Source of the DNA: JBBDST01 sp040904765
Lineage (GTDB): Bacteria; Actinomycetota; Nitriliruptoria; Nitriliruptorales; Nitriliruptoraceae
Length of the DNA: 64,000 nt
Assembly (NCBI GenBank): GCA_040904765.1
Contig: JBBDST010000026.1
Coordinates: 1 to 64,000 of the forward strand
Direction of reading: 5' to 3'
Below are positions 53,394 to 63,067 of the stretch, piece by piece. How positions within the stretch are numbered: position 1 is the stretch's first letter; each line of letters begins with the position of its first letter. Made by a program: the position numbers and the translations under genes. Under the pieces are notes generated by a model. It was not told the DNA's origin. It did not search any database and saw only the letters and a list, made by a program, of their open reading frames with translations.

Positions 53394-54500
53394 ATGACGC
53401 AAGGTTCAGGAACTTTTTGTATCGGCCCAGCCACTATTGCTGTTGACGGGACTGACTCGGTTGCTCGCTTGGCGCGCTCGATGTTCGCCGACGCTGCAAC
53501 GACGAAACTTGACGTTGCGGACTTGCGGTTGCAGGTTGCACGGCCTACTGAGATTGATGACGCCATCAGTTCGATGACGAACCAGCGGTTTCCGTACCGT
53601 TTCGAGACCGTAATTCGGGCTGACGGCGCTCGCTTGCGCTTGCGGATGCGCAGGCGTGGCGGTCGGCCGCTCACTACGGTCGATATAACGGGATTTCCGG
53701 GAACATCGACGCCTTGGTCGGCTACTGCGACGTTACATATTGCGCCATTGTTGGCGCGTATCGCGCCGTTCGTGCAACTTCCTACCAAATTGTCAGGGCG
53801 TCGGCTCGATTACATTTTTTTCGCGTTGTTAAGCGACATGCTTGAGCCACTTTTGTGGCTGCAGTTGCTCGATCATCATTCGATGCTTGTGCATGCTGGT
53901 GCAGTCAAGTCACCCAAGGGTTGCGGGGTGTTGATTATTGGCGCAAGTCATGCAGGCAAGACCGCGACTGTCCTCGAACTGGCAATCAATAGTGGCTGGG
54001 ACTTTGTTGGCGATGACTTGGTTGTGGTAGGACCAACGGGTATGAACCGACTGCCTACGGCGGTGCGTCTGCGCAGTCACCATGTTGCATTGGTGCGCAA
54101 CTTGCCTGCGGAGGCGCTTCGCGGACGCCGCGGGGTTGTTCGCCAACTGGCGCCGTCGGTGTTGATCCCACCAGCACGCATCGCGTCGCACGCAGCAATC
54201 TCTCTCGTCATTCGCCTCGTCACGACCCCAAACGGTTCCCCCGAGGTTGTGCCGATATCGCGTGAGATGATGATCCATCAAGCTGTCGCAGGGCTATTTG
54301 ACGAGTATTGGCAGTTCATGCGTGGGATCAATTCGATAGCAACAATCGATGATCGTGCCGCAGGACTTCACACCATCTATGACCAGAGCCGTGCCGGACT
54401 CGCGTCAGCAATTGGTGACGCTCCCGTATATGAACTGCGCGTGCCTATGGGTACACCGGCAGCTGATATCGCCGATATTGTCTCTGAAATAGTGTATTGA
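53394..54500 (+). CDS. HprK-like serine kinase domain protein
   Basis: 368 aa. A central P-loop 'GASHAGKT' at about residues 184-191 follows 'SMLVHAGAVKSPKGCGVLIIGA', and 'GWDFVGDDLVVV' supplies the Asp-Asp pair seen in HPr kinase/phosphorylase relatives. This is the HprK-related group that occurs in peptide-modification and polysaccharide clusters rather than in sugar control: no HPr gene is here, and the N-terminal 150 residues are a domain I do not recognise. ATG 53394 has GGCGGGAGC upstream. It converges on a flippase gene. Substrate may be a protein, a lipid or a sugar. Confidence 0.8.
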   Translation: MTQGSGTFCIGPATIAVDGTDSVARLARSMFADAATTKLDVADLRLQVARPTEIDDAISSMTNQRFPYRFETVIRADGARLRLRMRRRGGRPLTTVDITGFPGTSTPWSATATLHIAPLLARIAPFVQLPTKLSGRRLDYIFFALLSDMLEPLLWLQLLDHHSMLVHAGAVKSPKGCGVLIIGASHAGKTATVLELAINSGWDFVGDDLVVVGPTGMNRLPTAVRLRSHHVALVRNLPAEALRGRRGVVRQLAPSVLIPPARIASHAAISLVIRLVTTPNGSPEVVPISREMMIHQAVAGLFDEYWQFMRGINSIATIDDRAAGLHTIYDQSRAGLASAIGDAPVYELRVPMGTPAADIADIVSEIVY

Positions 54501-54623
54501 GGCAATCGATCACGTTGACCGTACGGCCGTTTGGCATAGTGAGGTTAGGCATGTCCGCAATGCACTGGGCCCGGATATGGTCACGTTCTTATGCGATCTG
54601 GACTGCTTACTCCATGTATGGCA

Positions 54624-56039
54624 CTACGGGTCTTGTGACAGGCCGGAGCCCAACACATGCTGGAGTCGTGTCCAAGCAGTCAGCACGATGACAGAGAACA
54701 TTGCTACGCCGGCCAATACGCTTATGACAGTCGGGCCAGGAACAAATGCTGCGACGAGACCGACCGGAGTTGCAACCGCCAATGCTAGTCCTGTGCCCGT
54801 GTACCACGGCGGCCTTATCGTTCGGATCTGCCACAACATGAGAACGACATAGACCACATCGGTGATGACCGCCGCCCCAACCGCACCCCACAGGCCCCAT
54901 ACCGGTATGGCGACAACGCACGCGACCGTTTTGACTACTGCAGTGACTGCCAACGTTTGCACACGGTCCCACGGCCGATCGACGGCGTAGAGTACGTAGC
55001 CGCTGAAATTTGCGAAAACTCTCGCCAGCATCGTGACTGACAGCATCGCGAGAATCGGTCCAGCTGGTGTGAACTCGGCGCCAAAGAGTAGTTCAATAAT
55101 CGGGTCGGCCAGTATGGCAAGGCCGGCGACCGCACTTAGGGCCATGAGCATTTTGACGCGCCACACAAATTGGACGGCATTCCGTAGATCGGAGTGATGG
55201 GCGCCTTCGGCTCGAGACATCGTGGGGTAGGCGACCCGACCGATCTGGCCGAGGGCATCTGCGGCTGCTATCACTGCCACGACCGCCGCACTGTAAATCC
55301 CGACGTCCGTCGCAGCCACAAACAGTCCCAGAATGACGATATCGACCCGCTGAGTGACAGCACGCAACGCACGCGATAGTCCCATCGGGGCTCCGAGACG
55401 TACCGTGCGCACTAAGCCAATCTTCAAGTCCGGTCGCGGGAGGGCAGGTAACCGCCGGTGGATGAGCCAGGCTGCAAACAAGTTCGCGAAGCGTCCGAGC
55501 GACAATGCCAGAATTGCTTCGGTGACCCCGCCGCCAAGGTGAAGCACAATCCAGGCCGCGATCACGCCGACTGCACCTTCGATAGCTTCGGTGACAGATT
55601 CGAGTTCAAGCCGTTCTCGTGAATGGAACGTGGCGTTGACGACGAGCACCGCGCCGGTGGCAAGGACATAGGGTGTTGCTGCGATCAGCGCGGGTGTGAC
55701 TTGCGTGCCGCTGGATAAGATGAGGGCGCCGAATACGACGGCAGTTGCGACCCCTGCGCTGAGCGCAATGACGAGCGGCAAGCTATGGCGAAAACCAATA
55801 CGCGGTTCGGGACGGTTGAGTTCGCGGACAAGCAGGTGGTCGATGCCGAATGCGCCGTAATACGCGGCAATTCCCGCGATTGTCCAGGCGACCGAGAATG
55901 TGCCGAACGCGGCAGCACCTAAGTAGCGTGCCACAAGGATGGCAACTGCGGCCTTGGCGCCTTGACCCACGATGGTGGTTACGAGGCGGCTCGCTGAGTT
56001 TTGTGCGAGTCGGCGAGGTGAAAACGAGAGGCTACTCAC
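54624..56039 (-). CDS. Polysaccharide-type flippase (Wzx/MATE-like)
   Basis: 471 aa from GTG 56039; a TTG at 56129 would add 30 residues without family features, and neither start has a strong ribosome binding site. The protein has about twelve to fourteen hydrophobic segments. It opens 'RRLAQNSASRLVTTIVGQGAKAAVAILVARYLGAAAFGTFSVAWTIAG', the typical MOP-superfamily start, and has the repeated 'LG.FANLFAAWLIHRRLP' pattern of RfbX/Wzx lipid-sugar flippases. It probably moves lipid-linked sugars across the membrane, but no glycosyltransferase gene is adjacent. It faces the HprK-like gene with 123 bp between stops. Confidence 0.85.
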   Translation of the reverse strand: MSSLSFSPRRLAQNSASRLVTTIVGQGAKAAVAILVARYLGAAAFGTFSVAWTIAGIAAYYGAFGIDHLLVRELNRPEPRIGFRHSLPLVIALSAGVATAVVFGALILSSGTQVTPALIAATPYVLATGAVLVVNATFHSRERLELESVTEAIEGAVGVIAAWIVLHLGGGVTEAILALSLGRFANLFAAWLIHRRLPALPRPDLKIGLVRTVRLGAPMGLSRALRAVTQRVDIVILGLFVAATDVGIYSAAVVAVIAAADALGQIGRVAYPTMSRAEGAHHSDLRNAVQFVWRVKMLMALSAVAGLAILADPIIELLFGAEFTPAGPILAMLSVTMLARVFANFSGYVLYAVDRPWDRVQTLAVTAVVKTVACVVAIPVWGLWGAVGAAVITDVVYVVLMLWQIRTIRPPWYTGTGLALAVATPVGLVAAFVPGPTVISVLAGVAMFSVIVLTAWTRLQHVLGSGLSQDP

Positions 56040-56232
56040 GTGGAATCCATCGTCAGGCCCCGATGCTGTCAACGCGTCCGGATAGTTCGTAAGAGAATTC
56101 GCGGTTGAGTGTGCCACGTCCCAGCACAAACAACGAGCTATCCGCTGCGATCGACGATGTAACTGCCAGTGGACAACCGGCTGCCAACTTTATCCAAGAC
56201 GCAGCTAATTCTTGTTTTTTGAACGAAAAAAG

Positions 56233-56306
56233 TGGACCGGATGGGATTCGAACCCACGACCCCCTCCATGCCATGGAGGTGCGCTGCCAGACTGCGCTAC
56301 CGGCCC
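56233..56306 (-). tRNA. tRNA-Ala(GGC), copy 2
   Basis: Same 74-nt cloverleaf, G3:U70 pair and GGC anticodon as copy 1, with TTCGAAT in the T loop. Same orientation, 3.3 kb away. Flanking sequence is not shared beyond a couple of bases, so only the tRNA is duplicated. A T/A-rich potential hairpin (TTTTTTCG...AAAAAA) lies on the 3' side. Confidence 0.97.
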
Positions 56307-56436
56307 AAACTGCGGCGAACCGCATTCGCGTAGCCTATCCAATGCACTCGTGAGCGCGCGAACCGTCAGGGTACGACGTTGTGAACGCTAGGCTTTCACC
56401 TATGCACAACTTGTCTCAAAAAGGCTGATAATCACT

Positions 56437-58953
56437 ATGTCGCAACCCGATGTTGAGCGTTATGACCCGTTGGCGATTGAACCGCCTATTGCCAACCGCT
56501 GGGTAGATGAGCACACCTATACGCTCACACCTGCTGCGGCTGAACCGGATGCAAACGACGACACGTTTTACGCGTTGACAATGTTTCCGTACCCGTCGGG
56601 GGACCTACACATGGGCCACGCCGAAATTTTTACGATCCACGACGCACTGGTACGTCACTTGCGGATGACCGGCCGGCGTGTGTTGAACCCCATTGGCTGG
56701 GATGCGTTTGGTCTACCGGCAGAAAACGCGGCACGTAACCGTGGGGCAGATCCGCGTCAATGGACGTATGCAAACATTGATGAGCAGCGGGCCACTATCG
56801 CGCGTCTTGGGTACTCGTTTGACTGGGACACGGTGCTGCGGACCTGTGACCCAGAGTATTACCGCTGGACCCAGTGGCTGTTTTTGGAACTGTACAAGCA
56901 GGGTCTTGCCTACCGGGGGGCCGCCAATGTGAACTTCTGCCCGTCGTGTTCGACTGTGCTTGCAAACGAGCAGGTGGTTGACGGCGCATGTGAACGTTGC
57001 AGTTCGGTCGTGTACCGCCAGCCACGCACCCAATGGTTTTTTGCAATCACAAACTATGCCGACGAACTGTTAGATGATCTGGACACGCTCGACTGGCCAG
57101 ATCGAGTGAAAAATGCGCAGCGTGCCTGGATTGGCCGGTCCGAAGGCGCCGAAATCGTGTTCACTATCGTTGATGAAGAACACGGGAACGAAGATGTGCT
57201 CGTGTACACGACCCGGCCAGACACGATTTTTGGTGCAACCTATTTCGTGTTTGCCCCCGAACATCCGGCCGTCACCTCACGCATGGCCAACGATGAGGCC
57301 TACCAGCAGTTCTTAACCGACGTGTCGCAACGTTCTGAACTGGAACGCCAGGTAGGCAGTGGCACAGAACAGGAAAAGCGCGGCTTCAAACTGCCATTCA
57401 CTATCAAAAACCCGTTCACCGGCGAATTTATCCCGGCGTACGCAGCCGAGTATGTGCTGATGGAGTACGGCACCGGCGCGATCATGGCAGTTCCGGTAGG
57501 TGACGAACGTGACTTCGTGTTCGCTCGCCAAGAAGGGTTAGAAATTCGGGTGATTATCCATCCGAGTGGCCCTGATGGTGAACTTCTTGACCCACTGGAC
57601 CCAGACATGATGGATGGGGCGTACACCGGGCCTGGGTTGATGGTGAACTCCGGTGAATATGACGGGCTGACGTCCCTTGAAGCCAAAGCACGCATCATCG
57701 GCGACGTGGCTCAGAAAGGCTGGGGTGAAGCCAAAGTCAACACCCGCCTGCGTGACTGGCTGATTTCACGGCAACGTTCGTGGGGAGCGCCGATCCCAAT
57801 CGTGCACTGCCCAAACTGTGGGGAAGTTGGTGTGCCCCAAGAGCAACTGCCAGTGCGTCTGCCAGATGATCTTGACTTTACGGTTCAAGGCTCGCCGCTA
57901 GATCATCATCCGACGTTCAAAACGGACGTGGTGTGCCCAGAATGTGGCAGTGTCGACGCGGTCCGTGACGTCGACACGATGGACACGTTTGTTGACTCAT
58001 CGTGGTATTTCTTTCGGTTTCTCTCACCCAATGACGATACGGCAGCTTGGCCGCCCGAAGCTGCTTCTCACTGGCTTCCGGTTAACCAGTACACCGGTGG
58101 TGTAGAACATGCAGTGCTGCACCTGCTGTACAGCCGGTTTATTGTAAAAGCGATGCGTGACGCCGGGCATGTCGCGTCTCGCGAACCCTTTCAGGCGCTC
58201 CTCAACCAAGGCCAGGTCATCATGGATGGCCATGCGATGTCGAAATCGAAAGCCAATCTGGTTGTTCCCGGCGAGATTTATGAGACATACGGGGCCGACA
58301 CGCTGCGCGGCACGATGCTGTTTGCCTCCGCACCTGAAGACGACATCGATTGGGCGGATGTTTCTCCCACCGGAATGAACAAATGGCTGTCACGCGTGTG
58401 GCGGCTCACAGTCACCGATCTTGCGCGACAGCAGGCAGGTGACGCACCACAACTTTCAGGCGATGCGTGTGACACGCTGCGCCGCGCACGGGCACGTGCG
58501 ATCGCTGATGCGAGCCGCGAATATGACCTGCGCAAGTACAACACGGCGATCGCCAAACTGATGAGTTTAACGAACGCCATTGTTGATGCCACCCGCGAAG
58601 GGCACAGCGGGCCAGATGTACGTGACGCGCTTGAAACATTGCAGCTGCTGCTCGCACCGGTATGCCCGTTTATCACCGAAGAACTATGGAACCGTCTTGG
58701 TCACACCGATTCGGTGCATCAGCAGCCATGGCCAACCGCCGACGAAAGCCTGCTTATCGAAGAAGAAGTCGCCATAGTGGTGCAGGTCAACGGCAAACAG
58801 CGAGGACGCATCAACGTGCCAAGCGACTCAACTGACCAGTTCATCGAACAGCAGGTGCAGGCAGATAGCGCATTTGCCGATGTTGATGTCGCGTCCGCAA
58901 CACGCATCGTGCACGTACGAAATCGCCTGGTGAACTTTGTGATCACTACCTAG
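56437..58953 (+). CDS. leuS: Leucyl-tRNA synthetase
   Basis: 838 aa class Ia synthetase. HIGH motif 'PYPSGDLHMGHAEIF' at about residues 51-65, zinc-site Cys pairs in 'CPSCSTVLANEQVVDGACERC' and 'CPNCGEVG...CPECGS', the CP1 editing domain ('VYTTRPDTIFGATYFVFAPEHP'), KMSKS 'GHAMSKSKANLV' and a C-terminal domain ending 'INVPSDS'. ATG 56437 lies after AAAAAGG at some distance. The gene begins 130 bp after tRNA-Ala copy 2, marking the return to core genes. Confidence 0.97.
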   Translation: MSQPDVERYDPLAIEPPIANRWVDEHTYTLTPAAAEPDANDDTFYALTMFPYPSGDLHMGHAEIFTIHDALVRHLRMTGRRVLNPIGWDAFGLPAENAARNRGADPRQWTYANIDEQRATIARLGYSFDWDTVLRTCDPEYYRWTQWLFLELYKQGLAYRGAANVNFCPSCSTVLANEQVVDGACERCSSVVYRQPRTQWFFAITNYADELLDDLDTLDWPDRVKNAQRAWIGRSEGAEIVFTIVDEEHGNEDVLVYTTRPDTIFGATYFVFAPEHPAVTSRMANDEAYQQFLTDVSQRSELERQVGSGTEQEKRGFKLPFTIKNPFTGEFIPAYAAEYVLMEYGTGAIMAVPVGDERDFVFARQEGLEIRVIIHPSGPDGELLDPLDPDMMDGAYTGPGLMVNSGEYDGLTSLEAKARIIGDVAQKGWGEAKVNTRLRDWLISRQRSWGAPIPIVHCPNCGEVGVPQEQLPVRLPDDLDFTVQGSPLDHHPTFKTDVVCPECGSVDAVRDVDTMDTFVDSSWYFFRFLSPNDDTAAWPPEAASHWLPVNQYTGGVEHAVLHLLYSRFIVKAMRDAGHVASREPFQALLNQGQVIMDGHAMSKSKANLVVPGEIYETYGADTLRGTMLFASAPEDDIDWADVSPTGMNKWLSRVWRLTVTDLARQQAGDAPQLSGDACDTLRRARARAIADASREYDLRKYNTAIAKLMSLTNAIVDATREGHSGPDVRDALETLQLLLAPVCPFITEELWNRLGHTDSVHQQPWPTADESLLIEEEVAIVVQVNGKQRGRINVPSDSTDQFIEQQVQADSAFADVDVASATRIVHVRNRLVNFVITT

Positions 58954-58981
58954 CGAACGCAAGCAAAAAAGGGAGGACACG

Positions 58982-59833
58982 ATGCGCGTCGCCGTACTGA
59001 CCGACTCGACGAGCGGCCTAACGGCGTATCGTGGCAGTGACGCGCCAGCATCTGTCGTGCCGTTAACAGTTGCGCTTGGCGACACCGTGTACACCGACGG
59101 GGTCGATCTCACCGCAGCAACGTTCTATGGGCTGTTAAACAGACAGCATGTGGTAGCAACCACCGCGCAGCCACCGCCGGCACTGTTTGAAGACGCCTAC
59201 ACGGCGTTGGCAAACGACGGCTACGACGCGATAGTTGCAGTGCACTGCGCAACCGTGCTGTCAGGAACCGTAAATTCGGCCCGTGAAGCCGCTCGACGTG
59301 CCCCCGTTACCGTCACCGTTATCGATACGGCAGTGATCGGTGCTGCCCTTGGGCTTAGTGTCCGTGCTGCCGTGAGAGCCGCCAACGATGGGGCAACACC
59401 AGATGTGGTTGCACATGCAGCCGAACAGGTCGCACGTGCCTCACGAACGTTTTTTATTGTTGACGATCTGGATCATCTACGCCGCGGGGGACGTTTAAAA
59501 GCGACCCAAGCTGCGCTCGGTCAGGCCTTAAAAATCAAACCGTTACTGCAGCTGGATGTCGAAGGGCATGTTGAGGTTGCCCAGCGCAGTCGCACCTGGG
59601 CACGCGCGCTAGAGCAGCTGGCGCAACGCGCCAAAGAACAGTTTTCCGTCCCTGTGCATGCTGCCATTGCCCATGCAGACGCCCCTGACCGTGCCATACA
59701 ACTCGAACGGCAACTTGCGGTCGTGTTGCGGTTAACCACCGTTGAACATGACGTGATCGGACCGGTGGTTGGCGCACATGTTGGACGTGGAGCTGCCGGC
59801 GTGGCGCTGGTTCCCGCCAACTTGTTGGGCTAG
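58982..59833 (+). CDS. DegV family fatty-acid-binding protein
   Basis: 283 aa. The start 'VAVLTDSTSGL' and the segment 'DLDHLRRGGRLKATQAALGQALKIKPLL' are diagnostic of DegV/FakB. These bind a fatty acid and, with FakA kinase, feed phospholipid synthesis. The FakA partner is not in the window. ATG 58982 has GGGAGG upstream. comEA follows. Confidence 0.94.
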   Translation: MRVAVLTDSTSGLTAYRGSDAPASVVPLTVALGDTVYTDGVDLTAATFYGLLNRQHVVATTAQPPPALFEDAYTALANDGYDAIVAVHCATVLSGTVNSAREAARRAPVTVTVIDTAVIGAALGLSVRAAVRAANDGATPDVVAHAAEQVARASRTFFIVDDLDHLRRGGRLKATQAALGQALKIKPLLQLDVEGHVEVAQRSRTWARALEQLAQRAKEQFSVPVHAAIAHADAPDRAIQLERQLAVVLRLTTVEHDVIGPVVGAHVGRGAAGVALVPANLLG

Positions 59834-59896
59834 TCCTCCACAGGCCGTCGAACAAAACTTCGGTGCTGCACCAATGTGTTCTGCATGCTTTGCTGC

Positions 59897-60520
59897 ATGA
59901 ACACTTGGCTGCAACGAATCATCCCTTGGCTCACACCGACCCCGCGTGAAACGGTTGGCGTGAGTGTTCTGTTGGCTGGTGCGCTCATCGCAACGCTGTG
60001 GCTATGGATGGAGCGTGAACCGCCACCGCTTCACACGCCGGTCGTTGTCGCACCTGTCGACACGCATCTGCAGATGCCGAACGTCACCCGAGAAACAACC
60101 GTTACGGTGCACGTGTCTGGCGCCGTAGCGACACCAGGGCTTGTGAGCGTGCCGGCCGGTTCGCGGGTGGATGACGCGATCATGCAACTTGGGGGATTAG
60201 CAAAGGATGCGGATGTCGGTCGTGTCAACCTCGCCCGTGTGTTGACTGACGGCGAACATGTGCATATTCCGGTCCGTGGTGAACCGTCCAGACCGAGTGA
60301 ACTGTCTGCTGCACCCTCAGAAGAAACCCCGCTTGATCTAAACCATGCTGATGTCACGGCCCTGATACAGCTACCTGGGGTAGGTCAAGTAAAAGCCGAA
60401 GCGATTGTCGAGTATCGCGACACGAACGGTCCGTTCACACACCCAGGCGAGCTGCGTAATGTGACGGGTATCGGCGAAACTACCTATCAGCGGCTTGCCC
60501 CCCTGGTTGCGGTGAGGTGA
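59897..60520 (+). CDS. comEA: ComEA-type DNA-binding protein
   Basis: 207 aa. One transmembrane segment (about 22-42), an SLBB domain ('VTVHVSGAVATPGLVSVPAGSRVDDAIMQLGGL') and a C-terminal double helix-hairpin-helix ('LDLNHADVTALIQLPGVGQVKAEAIVEYRDTNGPF') form the standard ComEA architecture, which captures DNA during uptake. ATG 59876 and 59885 are upstream alternatives; none has a strong ribosome binding site. comEC begins directly after the stop. Confidence 0.94.
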   Translation: MNTWLQRIIPWLTPTPRETVGVSVLLAGALIATLWLWMEREPPPLHTPVVVAPVDTHLQMPNVTRETTVTVHVSGAVATPGLVSVPAGSRVDDAIMQLGGLAKDADVGRVNLARVLTDGEHVHIPVRGEPSRPSELSAAPSEETPLDLNHADVTALIQLPGVGQVKAEAIVEYRDTNGPFTHPGELRNVTGIGETTYQRLAPLVAVR

Positions 60521-63067
60521 GTGTCACCCGACCTGTTTGATACGACTTATGCAGCCCCGTTAGGCGAAATTCTTGGGGTGCTGCCAGCACTTGCAATCAC
60601 AGCTATGAGCGCAGGAGTTGTAGCGCACCGGTTAAGCGATGGCATGCCAGGTCTCGCCGTTGTTACCGTCACGGCCGTCATCGCCGCCGGTTTCGTTGCC
60701 TGCGGCTGGCATGTGCGTAAAGGGCGCAACCGCGAACGGTTGTCACCTGCTGTTGGGTTGATCCTGATCACCGTTACCGCCCTCGTGGTTGCCTTTGGGG
60801 TGGGTGTGCGTGAAGAGTTGCGTCAGTCAGGCGAGCTTGCACAACTGGCTGTAGATGGTCTCCACACACGAATCGACGGGACGGTGGCAAGTGAACCGCG
60901 CACCGTTGGTGGCCGGTGGCTGACAAATATCCGAGTCACCGGGATTAATGGCAATTCAGCAAGCGGTCGGGCTGCAGTGCTGCACAGCGGTGACGCGCCG
61001 GCGCTTGGTTTTGGGATGACGTTTAGTGCTCAGGCACGCCCACTTACCGACAGCGGTTTTCACCGGTGGCTGATTCAACAACATGCGGCAGTCATGTTTG
61101 AACCGGACCGGTTTGACGTTGATGGGAGCCAGCCAGGAGCACTGTCACGCGCATCTGAAACGGTACGTGCACGTATCCGGGATGCTGCCAGCCGCTATGC
61201 GTCTGCGGACACTGCAGGTCTGATGGTGGCGCTTGTCACCGGTGATCGGACGGGCATCGCAGCGGCCGATCTTGAAGCCATGCGCACTGCCGGCATGTCG
61301 CATTTGACGGCCGTGTCAGGGATGCATCTGGCCGTGTATTCCGCCGGTGTGCTGCTGTTGCTTGGGGCAGTACGGGCACGTGGGGTGTTGCGCGGTGTGC
61401 TGCTTGGGGTGGCGCTGGTGTGGTTTGTGTTTGTGACCCGGTTTCAACCAAGCGTTATGCGTGCCGGTGTGATGGCCTTGATCGTCTTGTATGGGTCGGT
61501 GCGCGGCCGAGTTGGCGATGCACGTTATGCGTTGTGTGTGGCGGTACTGGTGTTGTTAAGTGTCGATCCGCGACTGGCTGCATCCGTTGGGTTGCAATTG
61601 TCTGCCACGGCAACGGCTGGCGTGCTGTTGGTTGCGCCGGTCGTGAGACGCCGCTTGCCAAAACACATTCCAAGACGGATACGTGACGTCATTGCCGTGA
61701 CGTTTGGGGCCCAACTGGTTGTACTGCCGCTGTTGATCGGCACCTTTGGTGAGGTGTCGTTGGCAGCGTTTCCGGCCAATCTGCTGGCAGTCACATTTGC
61801 GCTTAGCGCTGCGATGGTCGGGTTTGTTGGGGCGGTCGGCGCCGTGATCCATCCGGCCATTGGCAGTGTCGTGTTTTATGCGGCAACACCGCTGGCGTCG
61901 ACCGTGCTTGGAGTCGCACGGTTTTTTGGTTCGCTGCCGGTGACGGTTTCGTGGCGTTTTGTTCTGCTGATACTGCTTTTTGGGTTGGCTGTTGTGGGAC
62001 TGCGACGTTCACGCCAGCTGCGTCACGTCGCGTTGCAAGGAGCCGCACTTTGCCTCGTGGCAATTGTGGTGGTTGCGACGGTGCGGTTGATGCCGTCATT
62101 CAGCGGCTCAGATCCACGCCTGGTGGTGACAGCGATTGATGTCGGTCAAGGCGACGCGTGGCTGGTGGAATATGGCGGTGTACGCATCATGGTGGATGCC
62201 GGAAGAGATGACGCCGCTGCCCGGTGGATGCGACGCACTGGCCGGCGGAAGGTCGATTTGCTGGTGTTAACTCATCCGCATCGAGACCACATCGCCGGTG
62301 CTGTTGATGTGTTGAAGCGGCTTACTGTCGGGCGCGTGTGGATGATGACGTACGACGATGACGGTCGGTTTGCCGATGAGGTGCGTGCTACGGCTGTGCG
62401 GCAAGCGGTGGTACTGACTGACGCGCCGGTGTTTCGCACCGTGGCGTTTGGGGAGCTTTTGGTGAGCGTGTTGAACCCGCCACCAGCAAGGATTTATCGG
62501 GGGACTTCAAGCGAGTGGAACAACGAATCAATTGTGTTGAAGGTAGAAGCCCCAACGGGCAGCCTGTTGTTGACCGGTGACACAGAAGCACCTGCCCATG
62601 AGGCGTTGTTGACGTCTGGTGTGGATCTTCAGGCGGATGTGTTGGCCGTGCCGCATCACGGTTCGGCGTCAACTGATCTTTCGTTCTTGCGGGCCGTTGG
62701 TGCCCATACTGCGATAATTAGTGTCGGTGCCGAAAACACGTACGGTCACCCGCATCAAGAAGTGTTGGCGGAACTGGCTGCGCTTAACATGCGTATTGTG
62801 CGTACTGATCACAGCGGCACAGTCAGTGTTGTGGTTGCGCCGGTCACGGTGAGTGTCGGCGCATCAAATGACAATCTTCTAGGAGTAAACGATGAACGCC
62901 GTTATCGACGCACTGTTCGACGCGTACGACCGAGGGGAGACGGGTCGCGACGAGGTGGTCGCGACACTGATCGCTCAACAAAACCTCGAAGCCTTGCCGT
63001 CTCGAGAGCCACATCCAGGCGTTCTAGTCGGGGTGAATCTGAATCACATCAACATTGTCGTGGCTGA
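60521..63067 (+). CDS. comEC: ComEC/Rec2 family DNA-uptake channel
   Basis: 848 aa. DUF4131-like N-terminal region, a competence domain with about ten transmembrane segments ('AVSGMHLAVYSAGVLLLLGAVRARG'), and a C-terminal metallo-beta-lactamase-like domain with 'LTHPHRDHIAGAVDVL' and 'LTGDTEAPAHEALL'. GTG 60521 abuts the comEA stop. The last 59 or so codons overlap the next gene by 176 nt and read as arginine/serine-rich nonsense-like sequence; conserved similarity ends near residue 790. The true end may be earlier if a frameshift is present. Confidence 0.92.
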   Translation: MSPDLFDTTYAAPLGEILGVLPALAITAMSAGVVAHRLSDGMPGLAVVTVTAVIAAGFVACGWHVRKGRNRERLSPAVGLILITVTALVVAFGVGVREELRQSGELAQLAVDGLHTRIDGTVASEPRTVGGRWLTNIRVTGINGNSASGRAAVLHSGDAPALGFGMTFSAQARPLTDSGFHRWLIQQHAAVMFEPDRFDVDGSQPGALSRASETVRARIRDAASRYASADTAGLMVALVTGDRTGIAAADLEAMRTAGMSHLTAVSGMHLAVYSAGVLLLLGAVRARGVLRGVLLGVALVWFVFVTRFQPSVMRAGVMALIVLYGSVRGRVGDARYALCVAVLVLLSVDPRLAASVGLQLSATATAGVLLVAPVVRRRLPKHIPRRIRDVIAVTFGAQLVVLPLLIGTFGEVSLAAFPANLLAVTFALSAAMVGFVGAVGAVIHPAIGSVVFYAATPLASTVLGVARFFGSLPVTVSWRFVLLILLFGLAVVGLRRSRQLRHVALQGAALCLVAIVVVATVRLMPSFSGSDPRLVVTAIDVGQGDAWLVEYGGVRIMVDAGRDDAAARWMRRTGRRKVDLLVLTHPHRDHIAGAVDVLKRLTVGRVWMMTYDDDGRFADEVRATAVRQAVVLTDAPVFRTVAFGELLVSVLNPPPARIYRGTSSEWNNESIVLKVEAPTGSLLLTGDTEAPAHEALLTSGVDLQADVLAVPHHGSASTDLSFLRAVGAHTAIISVGAENTYGHPHQEVLAELAALNMRIVRTDHSGTVSVVVAPVTVSVGASNDNLLGVNDERRYRRTVRRVRPRGDGSRRGGRDTDRSTKPRSLAVSRATSRRSSRGESESHQHCRG

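Noticed and set aside
56307..56436. T-box leader ahead of leuS
   Set aside because: The 130-nt space has no T-box sequence and no specifier-loop hairpin; valS likewise lacks one.
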